This document shows positions 1 to 6,235 of a DNA stretch of 10,870 nucleotides, piece after piece; position 1 is the stretch's first letter; the number at the start of each line of letters is the position of its first letter. The stretch is from Alphaproteobacteria bacterium. Lineage in GTDB: Bacteria; Pseudomonadota; Alphaproteobacteria; Puniceispirillales; Puniceispirillaceae. The DNA lies in NCBI GenBank assembly GCA_022425565.1, contig JAKMFG010000041.1:1-10870 (forward strand), given 5' to 3'. Below the pieces are notes generated by a model. That model was not told where the DNA came from, did no database searches, and was given only the letters and a program-made list of their open reading frames with translations. A program made the position numbers and the translations under genes.

Positions 1-176
1 ACCCGGCGCAGCGCCATCGACCCGCTCACACCAAAGGTGACAGGCGACATGGCGACGTCGAGTTCATAATGGGTGTCGGGGCTGCGCGCCGGCGCGGCGG
101 CGCAAGCCGCAAGCATCGCAGCGGCGATGAGGGTCGCGCCGATCCTGATCAGGACATTGGCTCTGGTGGCAATCAT
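1..176 (-). CDS. ABC-type transport auxiliary lipoprotein, N-terminal part (cut by window edge)
   Basis: Only the first 58 codons are present; the gene runs off the left edge. The start is the ATG at 174-176, 14 bp after the stop of the MCE gene, with a clear GGAG ribosome site that abuts that stop (TAAAGGAGAG on the minus strand). The product begins MIATRANVLIRIGATL, a hydrophobic signal segment, and reaches a lipobox LAAC at residues 22-25, so Cys25 should be lipidated. The residue after the cysteine is Ala rather than Asp, which fits outer-membrane sorting. After the signal it reads THYELDVA, a short beta-strand-like start. By family knowledge, MlaE/MlaF/MlaD-type operons in alphaproteobacteria often end in an ABC_trans_aux (PqiC/YmbA-like) lipoprotein that docks the MCE assembly at the outer membrane. 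The lipoprotein call rests on sequence; the PqiC-like assignment is mainly from position, because the diagnostic domain lies outside the window. Confidence 0.78.
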   Translation of the reverse strand, partial: MIATRANVLIRIGATLIAAAMLAACAAAPARSPDTHYELDVAMSPVTFGVSGSMALRR

Positions 177-190
177 GGTCCTACTCTCCT

Positions 191-1282
191 TTACTCGCTG
201 CCGCGGATGATCAGGCTTGGGTCATCGCGGAGCCTGCCTGTCATTTCCTCGACATTGATGGCGGCTGCCTCCATACGCTGAAGCAGGCCATTGATACGGT
301 CCTCCCCTGCCTCGGTGATACTCTGCAGGTTGTCGGAGGTGGAAATGCTGGTGCTGACAATGGTGGCGATATCGGCCTGGATCAGCCGCATGTCAGCGAG
401 GATGGCGTTGATCGCCGAAAGATTTTCCGTGCTGACAGCCTCTTCCATACGGCTGGTCGTGCGGCTTGCCGCCTGCATCGTTTCCTCCAGCTGCAGTGCG
501 GCACTGTCGAGCGTGTCGAGAATGCCATCGATCCGTTCGACATTATTGGTCGAGGCCACCTGCATCACACCGGACGTCACGGCGGCGGCATCTTCCGCGA
601 CCTTCACGACCTCCTGTGAGGCAGACTCGACATTGCTGATCGTCCGGTTGATGGACTCCGCATTCTGGCTACTGGTAATGGCAGCAACATTGGCCGTCGC
701 GCTTTCGATGTTCGACATGATTTTCGGGGCATCTTCCGCCAGCGCGCCAGACAGGACCGAGACAGACGACAGCGCACCGCGTCCTTCGGTATCGAGCACA
801 TCGCGAAGCGTCACCAGCAACGGTGCCAGATGCGACTGCGCGATATCCGTCAGCTCGTCAGCCGTCTTGCTGATTTCGGCCATGACATTGACGGCGGTGA
901 TCGAGTCGATCTCGCTTCCGGGCGCCAGTGGCGAGGCGGTTCCGGCGCTGATCTGGATGGCGTTGGCGGACAGCAGCGACACAGCCGAGATTTCGGCAAT
1001 ACTGTCGGACGGGATGACCCAGTCCTTTTCCACCTCGAGATTGACGCGGAATTGCATGCCGGTCTCGTCAGGCACCGGGTCCACTTCGGAAACAGACCCG
1101 ATGATATAGCCCTCATAGACAACCGCAGCGCCGGCGCGAAGCCCGGCAACATTCTTGAAGAATGTGTGGTAACGGTCCGGCGCCCCGATCTGTCCACGAA
1201 CCACCACGACAATCGCGATGATGAGCGCGAAACCGCCGATGACAAATAGTCCGGCCAGAAAATCAGCCTGTTTCCACCGCAT
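191..1282 (-). CDS. MlaD-family MCE-domain substrate-binding protein of a lipid ABC transporter
   Basis: The protein has 363 residues. A single N-terminal membrane anchor at about 10-29 (LAGLFVIGGFALIIAIVVVV) follows a short basic cytoplasmic tail (MRWKQ), so the rest should be periplasmic. The MCE domain spans about 38-115, with the typical FKNVAGLRAGAAVVYEGYIIGSV region at 42-64 and the beta strands that follow (residues 76-84, 107-112). MCE proteins assemble into hexameric rings that bind lipid between the inner-membrane ABC complex and the outer membrane. Beyond the domain, residues 164-355 are helical, Ala/Ser/Glu-rich and built of five units with a 40-residue period (described separately). 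The C terminus is DDPSLIIRGSE, like the 'P-s-x-l-l/i' ending common in MCE proteins of this operon type. The gene lies 18 bp downstream of the ATPase gene and 14 bp upstream of the lipoprotein gene, with a GGGGGT stretch before its ATG. The family call is firm. The transported lipid cannot be read from the sequence. Confidence 0.93.
   Translation of the reverse strand: MRWKQADFLAGLFVIGGFALIIAIVVVVRGQIGAPDRYHTFFKNVAGLRAGAAVVYEGYIIGSVSEVDPVPDETGMQFRVNLEVEKDWVIPSDSIAEISAVSLLSANAIQISAGTASPLAPGSEIDSITAVNVMAEISKTADELTDIAQSHLAPLLVTLRDVLDTEGRGALSSVSVLSGALAEDAPKIMSNIESATANVAAITSSQNAESINRTISNVESASQEVVKVAEDAAAVTSGVMQVASTNNVERIDGILDTLDSAALQLEETMQAASRTTSRMEEAVSTENLSAINAILADMRLIQADIATIVSTSISTSDNLQSITEAGEDRINGLLQRMEAAAINVEEMTGRLRDDPSLIIRGSE
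218..793 (-). repeat. Five degenerate 40-residue coiled-coil repeats in the MCE protein
   Basis: Residues 164-355 of the MCE protein fall into units of 40, 40, 40, 39 and about 33 residues. The unit starts align as SSQNAESIN (204), STNNVERID (244), STENLSAIN (284) and TEAGEDRIN (323). A weaker first unit starts DTEGRGALS (164). In each, a small polar start is followed by a hydrophobic residue (L171, I211, I251, I291, I330) exactly 39-40 residues after the previous one, then a helix rich in Ala, Glu and Thr. The repeat is visible in protein, not in DNA, so it is old or under strong synonymous drift. The likely role is a long helical barrel or needle that extends the MCE ring; this is inference from other MCE proteins with long C-terminal helices. 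Confidence 0.6.
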
Positions 1283-1300
1283 TGTTCAAACCCCCACTGT

Positions 1301-2092
1301 CTAGGCTTCGCCGACCAGGCGGCGAAGATGTGTCTCGGGATCGAATTCCTCGTCTTCCGCAATGCGGTTGATCAGGTTCTGGATCCGCTGGTTACTGCTT
1401 GCCTTGATCTCGGCAACGCTGCCGGAGAAAATGATGTGCCCACGATCAAGCACGACAATCCTGTCGGCGATCTTGAAGGCGCTTTCCAGTTCATGTGTCA
1501 CGACAGCAACGCTCATGCCCAGCGTGTCGCGCAGCTTGATGATCAGCTCGTCGAGAGCCGCTGCCACCACCGGGTCGAGACCGGCGGAAGGTTCGTCCAT
1601 AAAGGTGAGCCGAGGATCGAGCGCAATGGCCCGGGCCACGGCCACACGCTTGAGCATTCCACCCGACAGCTCTGATGGCAGCAGGTCTTCCTTGCCGAGC
1701 AGCCCTACAAAATCGAGCTTCATGCGGACAATGACGCCAATTGTTTCGCGGTCGAGTTCTGAATGTTCGATCAGCGGCAGCGCTACATTTTCCGCAACCG
1801 TCAGAGAGCTGAGAAGCGCCCCGGACTGGAACGCGACACCGATCCCCTTGAGAAGGCGTAACCGCGCGATTTCATCCACACTATACAGGGACTCGCCGAA
1901 CAGCTGCACATCGCCTTCCATCGGCGGCTTCAGCCCGATCAGATGGCGCAGGAAGGTGGATTTGCCGGACCCCGATCCGCCCATTATCACAACGATCTCG
2001 CCCGCCGCAATCTGCATATTGCAATTGTGGATGACGGCGGTGCCGTTATAGCCGCCGGTCAGGTTGGTGACAGTAATCGGAGCGCGCGACAT
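1301..2092 (-). CDS. MlaF-type ABC transporter ATP-binding protein (lipid transport)
   Basis: This is the ATPase that powers the MlaE-type permease at the cytoplasmic face of the inner membrane. With the start at 2092 the protein has 263 residues, normal for the family. It shows a Walker A motif GGSGSGKST at 38-46, the Q-loop glutamine Q89 in VAFQSGALLSSLTVAENV, the signature LSGGM at 142-146, a Walker B RLTFMDEP with D166 and catalytic E167, the D-loop SAGLDP at 169-174 and the switch His200 in VVTHEL. The SGALLSSLTV stretch after the Q-loop and LSGGM instead of LSGGQ are typical of the Mla/Ttg2A/Mkl branch. A frame-open extension reaches 2137, but it would overlap the permease gene by 35 bp and adds a Cys/Arg-rich stretch. 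The ATG at 2090-2092, 10 bp after the permease stop, gives the normal family N terminus (MSRAPITVTNL). The preceding ribosome site (AGGA) is modest. Confidence 0.94.
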   Translation of the reverse strand: MSRAPITVTNLTGGYNGTAVIHNCNMQIAAGEIVVIMGGSGSGKSTFLRHLIGLKPPMEGDVQLFGESLYSVDEIARLRLLKGIGVAFQSGALLSSLTVAENVALPLIEHSELDRETIGVIVRMKLDFVGLLGKEDLLPSELSGGMLKRVAVARAIALDPRLTFMDEPSAGLDPVVAAALDELIIKLRDTLGMSVAVVTHELESAFKIADRIVVLDRGHIIFSGSVAEIKASSNQRIQNLINRIAEDEEFDPETHLRRLVGEA

Positions 2093-2102
2093 CGCCAGTA
2101 TC

Positions 2103-2906
2103 CTAAAGCAGCAGCGCGACTGCCGTATCCGCGGCAATAATCGCCCCGATACAGGTCACAACAGATGATGTGGTCGCGCGGCCAAGCACTTCGGCCCCAC
2201 CGGAAACACCAAGCCCCATAACAATGCCGATCAGCGAGATCAGGAAGGCGAACAACACCGCCTTGCCAAAGCAATGCGCCAAATCGACCATCGTCACCAC
2301 CGACAATACATCCGCCCAGAAGGCCTGCGAGGCGATGCCAATGGTGGCCTCGATATAAAGCTGCCCGGCTGTCAGCGAGGCGACGGTAGCGACGGCGACA
2401 AGAATGGGAAGAGAGATCAGCAGGCCGATCAGTGCAGGTGCCACAATGAAACGGACTGGCGAAATTCCCATGACGGTCAACGCGTCGATCTCTCCATTCA
2501 GCCGCATGGAGCCAATGCGGCTTGCCAGCTGCGAGCCGGAACGGCCGGCAACAATGATACCGGTGATCAGCGGCGCGAACTCCCGCGGGATCGACAGTGC
2601 CAGTCCAAAACTGACCTGGGTTTCCGCCCCGAAGATGCGGAGCGAATGAATGCCCTGTATCGACAGCATGATGCCGATGGTCGCCGCCATCAGAATCACC
2701 ACGGGAAGCGACTGGATTCCGCCGCTGATGATCTCCTCCACAACATGGCGAAGGCGCACCGGCTGGCCGATCGACGGCCCGCGCACAAGAAGATGGAAAG
2801 ACTGCATGATCAGCCTGATGGCTTGGCCGACAAAAGCCACGAACTGAATTGCTGTCAGTCCCGTATCGGCAACGCGCTGTGCCAGCCTGTCGAGTCGCTG
2901 TTCCAT
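2103..2906 (-). CDS. MlaE-family ABC transporter permease
   Basis: This 267-residue inner-membrane subunit carries lipid across or out of the membrane together with the ATPase and MCE protein encoded downstream. The family hallmark lies at 109-142: EFAPLITGIIVAGRSGS, then ASRIGSMRLNGEIDAL, with the conserved Glu109, Gly-Arg 121-122, Glu139 and Asp141. Hydrophobic segments run at about 66-84, 152-180, 216-234 and 247-267, and an amphipathic N-terminal helix at about 12-40. The ending KAVLFAFLISLIGIVMG (216-232), then GGAEVLGRATTSSVV, is also characteristic. It is the first gene of the transporter operon. No good ribosome site precedes the ATG at 2904-2906 (upstream bases read GCCATTTGC), so either initiation is weak or the message is leaderless. 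A longer frame in another register (2059-2910) is a shadow. The family call is firm. Confidence 0.94.
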   Translation of the reverse strand: MEQRLDRLAQRVADTGLTAIQFVAFVGQAIRLIMQSFHLLVRGPSIGQPVRLRHVVEEIISGGIQSLPVVILMAATIGIMLSIQGIHSLRIFGAETQVSFGLALSIPREFAPLITGIIVAGRSGSQLASRIGSMRLNGEIDALTVMGISPVRFIVAPALIGLLISLPILVAVATVASLTAGQLYIEATIGIASQAFWADVLSVVTMVDLAHCFGKAVLFAFLISLIGIVMGLGVSGGAEVLGRATTSSVVTCIGAIIAADTAVALLL

Positions 2907-2913
2907 GCAAATG

Positions 2914-2941
2914 GCATAACGTTAATTAAGTAAAAACTCAA
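2914..2941 (-). promoter_or_regulatory. Weak candidate promoter for the lipid-transporter operon
   Basis: On the minus strand TTGAGT (2936-2941) and TTATGC (2914-2919) are separated by 16 bp of AT-rich sequence. The match to sigma-70 consensus is partial (TTGA in the -35, little in the -10). If used, transcription would begin only a base or two before the permease ATG, giving a nearly leaderless message, which would fit the missing ribosome site. This is speculative. Confidence 0.2.
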
Positions 2942-3070
2942 ACAGTAGCGTGGCAGAACACTTGCAGACCACCAACCAGCAACATCTCAAGTGCTCTGGA
3001 CGACTTTCAGGCACCGTAATCTGACAGCCCAAACATCCACTGAATTACACGCAACACGCGTAAATTCTTA

Positions 3071-3085
3071 TTAACTATTCGTTAA
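3071..3085. promoter_or_regulatory. CtrA-like site TTAA-N7-TTAA
   Basis: The bases TTAACTATTCGTTAA form two TTAA halves exactly 7 bp apart, and also a 5-bp inverted repeat TTAAC/GTTAA. The full CtrA box of alphaproteobacteria is TTAA-N7-TTAAC, which the minus strand matches through its first half (TTAAC) and both TTAA spacings. It lies about 165 bp before the permease start. AT-rich sequence gives such matches by chance, so the call is weak. Confidence 0.25.
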
Positions 3086-3095
3086 ATTTCTGAGG

Positions 3096-3117
3096 TGAGC
3101 CGCTCAGTAGCAGCTCA
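3096..3117 (-). terminator. Hairpin just after the oxidoreductase stop codon, possible terminator
   Basis: On the minus strand TGAGCTGC, a loop TACTGA, and GCGGCTCA can pair as an 8-bp stem with one G-U. The same pair on the plus strand would be a C-A mismatch, so the structure favours the minus-strand transcript, that of the oxidoreductase. It begins 8 bases after the stop codon. There is no proper U-tract; the sequence after the stem reads CCTCAGAAATTT. It may be a weak terminator or a 3'-end protecting stem. Confidence 0.38.
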
Positions 3118-3134
3118 GGAACCGCTCAGGAACC
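3113..3134. repeat. 11-bp tandem duplication spanning the oxidoreductase stop codon
   Basis: GCTCAGGAACC occurs twice in a row (3113-3123 and 3124-3134). The second copy contains the TGA stop of the oxidoreductase gene on the minus strand (GGTTCCTGA), so the gene is followed by an unused second copy of its own last codons and stop. One arm of the adjacent hairpin is inside the first copy. It looks like a slippage product. Confidence 0.7.
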
Positions 3135-6092
3135 ACTGATCAGCCGGTCCAGATGCCGGGCAAGATGCACCGCCTCGCGGCCAGTGCCGTCACCAATCTG
3201 GCAGCGGCATGAGGTGCCGTCAGCGACAATTGCGGCGTCATCGGGCGCGGCACGCACCGCCGGAAGAAGCGATGCCTCGGCCATGCGGATGGACACATCA
3301 TAGGTGTCACGCCCGTAGCCGAACGCGCCGGCCATACCGCAGCAGGATGTTTCGATCACCTCCACCTCGGTGCCAGCGATTTCGCGCAGAACAGCCTCGG
3401 CAGGTTTCACCAGGTCAAAGGCTTTCTGATGGCAATGGCCATGCAGCTTCACAGGTTGCCTGTCGGCTGAAGCGGACATTGGAAGGTCCGGCCGGTCAGC
3501 CTCGATCAGCTCAGCGAATGTCAGCGTGGCCTCTGCCACAACTTCAGCCTGCGCTGTCCCAAGCAGAGCCGGCACCTCGTCACGAAGTGCCAGAGTACAG
3601 GACGGCTCCAGCCCGACGATGCGCACGCCGCTTCTTGCCAGCGGATAGAACGCCGTCACCAGCCTCTCGGCCTCGGCGCGCGCCTTGCCGACCATGCCGG
3701 CCGACAGATAGGTCCGGCCACAGCAATAGGGACGCCCGGCGGCCGGCGCCGGAGCGAATACATCATAGCCGGCAGCACGAAGCACCCGGATTGCGGCGCG
3801 CAAATTTTCCGGCTCGAAATAGCGGTTGAACGTATCGGCAAAGAGCACCACCGGCGTTCCTGTTCCGGTAGGCGCCCCACCGACCTCGCCATTGCGGAAG
3901 GCGTTGCTGTGCCATTTCGGCAATGACCGCTTTGTCGTGAAGCCGGTCAGTCGGGACACAAGCGAGGCCAGCCCCGGCACATGACGCCAGGCAGACTGAA
4001 CAAGGTTGCTGAGGCCGGAAAGGCCAGAGGCAAGCGGCGCATAGGCCGGCAAGTTGCCGATCAGCCGGTCATGAAGCGGGATGCCATGTTTTGCGGCACG
4101 CGCAGCTGTCACCTCGACCTTCATTCGCGCCATGTCGACGCCAACCGGGCATTCCCGCTTGCAGGCCTTGCAGGACACGCACAGCTTCATGGTCTCGGCC
4201 ATGGCATCGCTTGCCATAGCATCGGGCCCAAGCTGGCCCGACATCGCAAGGCGCAGCGAATTTGCCCGCCCACGCACCGCATCACGCTCGTTACGGGTGG
4301 CCCGGTAGGAGGGGCACATCACCCCGCCGGTCAGCTTGCGGCAGGCGCCGTTGTTGTTGCACATCTCGACAGCGCCCTGGAACCCGCCGCCAGCGCCGGG
4401 CCAAGCCGCCCAGTCGAGAACGCTGTCGAAATCTTCCGCTTCATAGCCCGGGGCGAAGCGGAACAGCTCGCGGTCATCCATCTTCGGCGCTTCGGTGATC
4501 TTGCCGGGGTTGAACATCCCCTGCGGGTCGAACATCGCCTTCACCTGGCGGAACAGGTCCGGCAGCATCGGCCCGAACATCCGTTCATTGAATTCCGAGC
4601 GGGCGATGCCGTCGCCATGCTCGCCGGAATGCGAGCCGCCAAAGGATCGCACCAGCTCGAACGCCTCTTCGGCAATGGCGCGCATTGTCTCGGCCCCGCC
4701 AGCCTGTTTCATGTTCAGCACAGGCCGGACATGAAGGCAGCCGACCGAGGCATGGGCGTACCAGGTGCCCTTTACCCCGTTGCGATCGAAAATGGATGTC
4801 AGCCTGTCGGTATATTCAGCGAGGTCCTTCAACTCGACCGCACAATCCTCAAGGAAAGAGACGGGCTTTGCTTCGCTCTTCTCGCTCATCATTATGTTGA
4901 GGCCGGACTTGCGCCACTCGGCGATGCGGCCCTGCATGCCGGGATCAATCGCATCGACGACCCCGCCACACCACGCCGTGCCCTTGTCCCAGCCAAAGCC
5001 AAGATCCTCAATCATCTCGTGAAGCTGCCGCAGACGGCGTTCGTTCTCCGCCATATCCTCTTCGGCGAACTCGACGAGAAGAAGCGCTGCCGGATTGCCA
5101 CGCACCGCTTCCTCGACCGTCGGCTGGAAGATCGGAATGGAGCGGGCGAGCTCAATCATCGTGTCATCAACCAGTTCCACCGCCACCGGATCCAGCGTGA
5201 CGAGATGCTGCGCTGCATCCATCGCCTTGTAGAATGTCGGGAAATGGCAGATTCCCATGATCTTCTTCGCTGGCAGCGTCCACAGCTTGAGCTCGATCGC
5301 AGTGCTGTAGGCGAGCGTTCCCTCGGACCCGACAAGAAGATGCGACAGGTTGATGCCGTCGCCCGCCACACCGCCGGGCCGCATCGCCATAGCATCGGGA
5401 ATCAGCGCATCCACATTGTAGCCACCAACGCGGCGAAGCACTTTCGGGAACCCGTCCAGGATGTCGTCACCATGGGTCTCACCCATAGCCAGCAGGCGCG
5501 GCTGAAGTTTCTTCAGCAGGCCGGATGGTGATGTTGACGCAACATCGCCAAACCGCGCCGTCGACCCGTCGGACATGATGGCGTCGATGGCGGTGACATT
5601 GTCACGCATCATGCCATAGCGGATCGAACGGCCACCACAGCTGTTGTTGCCGGCCATACCGCCGATGGTGGCGCGGCTTGAGGTCGAGACATCAACCGGG
5701 AACCAGAGCCCGTGCGGCTTGAGCTGCCGATTGAGCTCGTCAAGGACGATCCCGGGCTCGACAAGGCAGCGGCGCCCCTCGACATCCAGCTCGAGAATCC
5801 GATTCAGATGCTTGCTGGCGTCGATGACGATGGCATGGTTTACCGTCTGCCCGCATTGCGACGTGCCGCCGCCGCGCGGCAGCACGGCAATGCCCTGCTC
5901 ACGCGCAAAATCCAGTGTCGCCTCAACATCGGCAAGCGTCTCGGGAACCACCACCGCATGCGGCATCATCTGGTAGATCGAGGCATCGGTGGCATAACGG
6001 CCGCATGTGAAAGGGTCGTCCATGACCGACCCCTTGAGACGGGACCGCAGCGGGGCGAATGACGGCGATGGGATGCGAATTTCGTTCGGCAT
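3126..6092 (-). CDS. FAD-linked and iron-sulfur D-2-hydroxyacid dehydrogenase (GlcD-GlcF-type fusion, YdiJ-like)
   Basis: The protein has 988 residues and likely oxidises a D-2-hydroxyacid such as D-2-hydroxyglutarate, D-lactate or glycolate, passing electrons from FAD through Fe-S clusters to a membrane or soluble acceptor. The FAD_binding_4 part covers about 40-270: the FAD-pyrophosphate loop PRGGGTS is at 72-78 and ATIGGMAGNNSCGGRSIRYG at 141-160. The FAD-oxidase C-terminal domain covers about 275-535, with YAHASVGCLHVRP (445-457), SGEHGDGIARSE (489-500) and MFNPGKI (526-532). Cluster ligands follow: C578, C584, C593 then Pro, and CVSCKACKRECP (638-649). Two CCG cysteine-rich modules end the protein: CCG at 790-792 with C832, and HGHCHQK (884-890) with SCCG (916-919). 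E. coli YdiJ has the same layout and about the same length. The ATG at 6090-6092 lacks a strong ribosome site, but the N terminus fits the family. The gene is divergent from the aminotransferase gene and shares its control region. The substrate is not resolved by sequence. Confidence 0.9.
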   Translation of the reverse strand: MPNEIRIPSPSFAPLRSRLKGSVMDDPFTCGRYATDASIYQMMPHAVVVPETLADVEATLDFAREQGIAVLPRGGGTSQCGQTVNHAIVIDASKHLNRILELDVEGRRCLVEPGIVLDELNRQLKPHGLWFPVDVSTSSRATIGGMAGNNSCGGRSIRYGMMRDNVTAIDAIMSDGSTARFGDVASTSPSGLLKKLQPRLLAMGETHGDDILDGFPKVLRRVGGYNVDALIPDAMAMRPGGVAGDGINLSHLLVGSEGTLAYSTAIELKLWTLPAKKIMGICHFPTFYKAMDAAQHLVTLDPVAVELVDDTMIELARSIPIFQPTVEEAVRGNPAALLLVEFAEEDMAENERRLRQLHEMIEDLGFGWDKGTAWCGGVVDAIDPGMQGRIAEWRKSGLNIMMSEKSEAKPVSFLEDCAVELKDLAEYTDRLTSIFDRNGVKGTWYAHASVGCLHVRPVLNMKQAGGAETMRAIAEEAFELVRSFGGSHSGEHGDGIARSEFNERMFGPMLPDLFRQVKAMFDPQGMFNPGKITEAPKMDDRELFRFAPGYEAEDFDSVLDWAAWPGAGGGFQGAVEMCNNNGACRKLTGGVMCPSYRATRNERDAVRGRANSLRLAMSGQLGPDAMASDAMAETMKLCVSCKACKRECPVGVDMARMKVEVTAARAAKHGIPLHDRLIGNLPAYAPLASGLSGLSNLVQSAWRHVPGLASLVSRLTGFTTKRSLPKWHSNAFRNGEVGGAPTGTGTPVVLFADTFNRYFEPENLRAAIRVLRAAGYDVFAPAPAAGRPYCCGRTYLSAGMVGKARAEAERLVTAFYPLARSGVRIVGLEPSCTLALRDEVPALLGTAQAEVVAEATLTFAELIEADRPDLPMSASADRQPVKLHGHCHQKAFDLVKPAEAVLREIAGTEVEVIETSCCGMAGAFGYGRDTYDVSIRMAEASLLPAVRAAPDDAAIVADGTSCRCQIGDGTGREAVHLARHLDRLISGS

Positions 6093-6169
6093 TGCGGTTT
6101 CCGGAGCAGGCTGGCTGGCAGCGACAGAAAAAATTAACGGGCATAGCGTCGCGGTGGGTGTGCCCGTGG

Positions 6170-6198
6170 TTGTAACGTGGTGATGAAAAATCTAGGGT
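6170..6198 (+). promoter_or_regulatory. Candidate promoter for the aminotransferase-crotonase genes
   Basis: TTGTAA (6170-6175) and TAGGGT (6193-6198) are 17 bp apart, a partial but correctly spaced sigma-70-like pair (4/6 and 3/6 matches). The start point would fall at about 6204-6206, inside the palindromic operator at 6199-6212, the position expected for a repressor site. The leader would be about 30 bases. Confidence 0.35.
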
Positions 6199-6217
6199 AT
6201 TTGGTATCCCATTCCAA
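6189..6217 (-). promoter_or_regulatory. Candidate divergent promoter for the oxidoreductase gene
   Basis: On the minus strand TTGGAA (6212-6217) and TAGATT (6189-6194) are 17 bp apart, each matching the sigma-70 consensus at four of six positions. The spacer contains the operator GGGATACCAAAT, so one bound regulator could block this promoter and the plus-strand one together. The message would carry about 90 untranslated bases before the ATG at 6092. Confidence 0.35.
6199..6212. promoter_or_regulatory. GntR(FCD)-type operator, copy 1, in the divergent control region
   Basis: ATTTGGTATCCCAT differs at one base from ATTTGGTATACCAT at 8312-8325. The core TGGTATCCCA (6202-6211) is a one-mismatch version of the palindrome TGGTATACCA, the style of FCD-subfamily GntR operators (the E. 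coli UxuR/ExuR sites have a TTGGTATACCAA core). It overlaps both candidate promoters of the 143-bp gap. Two such sites 2.1 kb apart, each upstream of a catabolic gene, support a shared regulator. Confidence 0.58.
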
Positions 6218-6235
6218 CGTGAAAGATTATCGCAC

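Larger units (their letters stand above)
2907..3125. other. 219-bp intergenic region between oxidoreductase and transporter operon
   Basis: No reading frame here looks coding. The stretch is clearly richer in A+T than the flanking genes, especially at 2916-2945 and 3060-3090. It holds a hairpin after the oxidoreductase stop (3096-3117), a TTAA-N7-TTAA site (3071-3085) and a weak promoter-like pair (2914-2941). The centre (about 2945-3055) shows no repeat, RNA gene or motif that I can support. Confidence 0.6.

Noticed and set aside
291..1109. A 272-codon plus-strand frame opposite the MCE gene
   Set aside because: Its Ser/Ala/Thr-rich low-complexity product mirrors the repetitive helical coding of the MCE protein on the other strand; no independent motif.
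1301..2137. Longer ATPase start at 2137
   Set aside because: It would overlap the permease gene by 35 bp and add a Cys/Arg-rich stretch absent from the family; the ATG at 2092 fits spacing and family N terminus.
2059..2910. A 283-codon minus-strand frame slightly longer than the permease frame
   Set aside because: It covers the permease gene in another register, gives a Cys/His/Arg-rich product with no membrane segments, and overlaps the ATPase start.
3981..5531. A 516-codon open frame on the plus strand opposite the oxidoreductase gene
   Set aside because: It is antisense to a gene with complete FAD and Fe-S motifs. Its product is rich in His, Arg and Ala without domain motifs, as expected from GC-biased third positions of the real gene.
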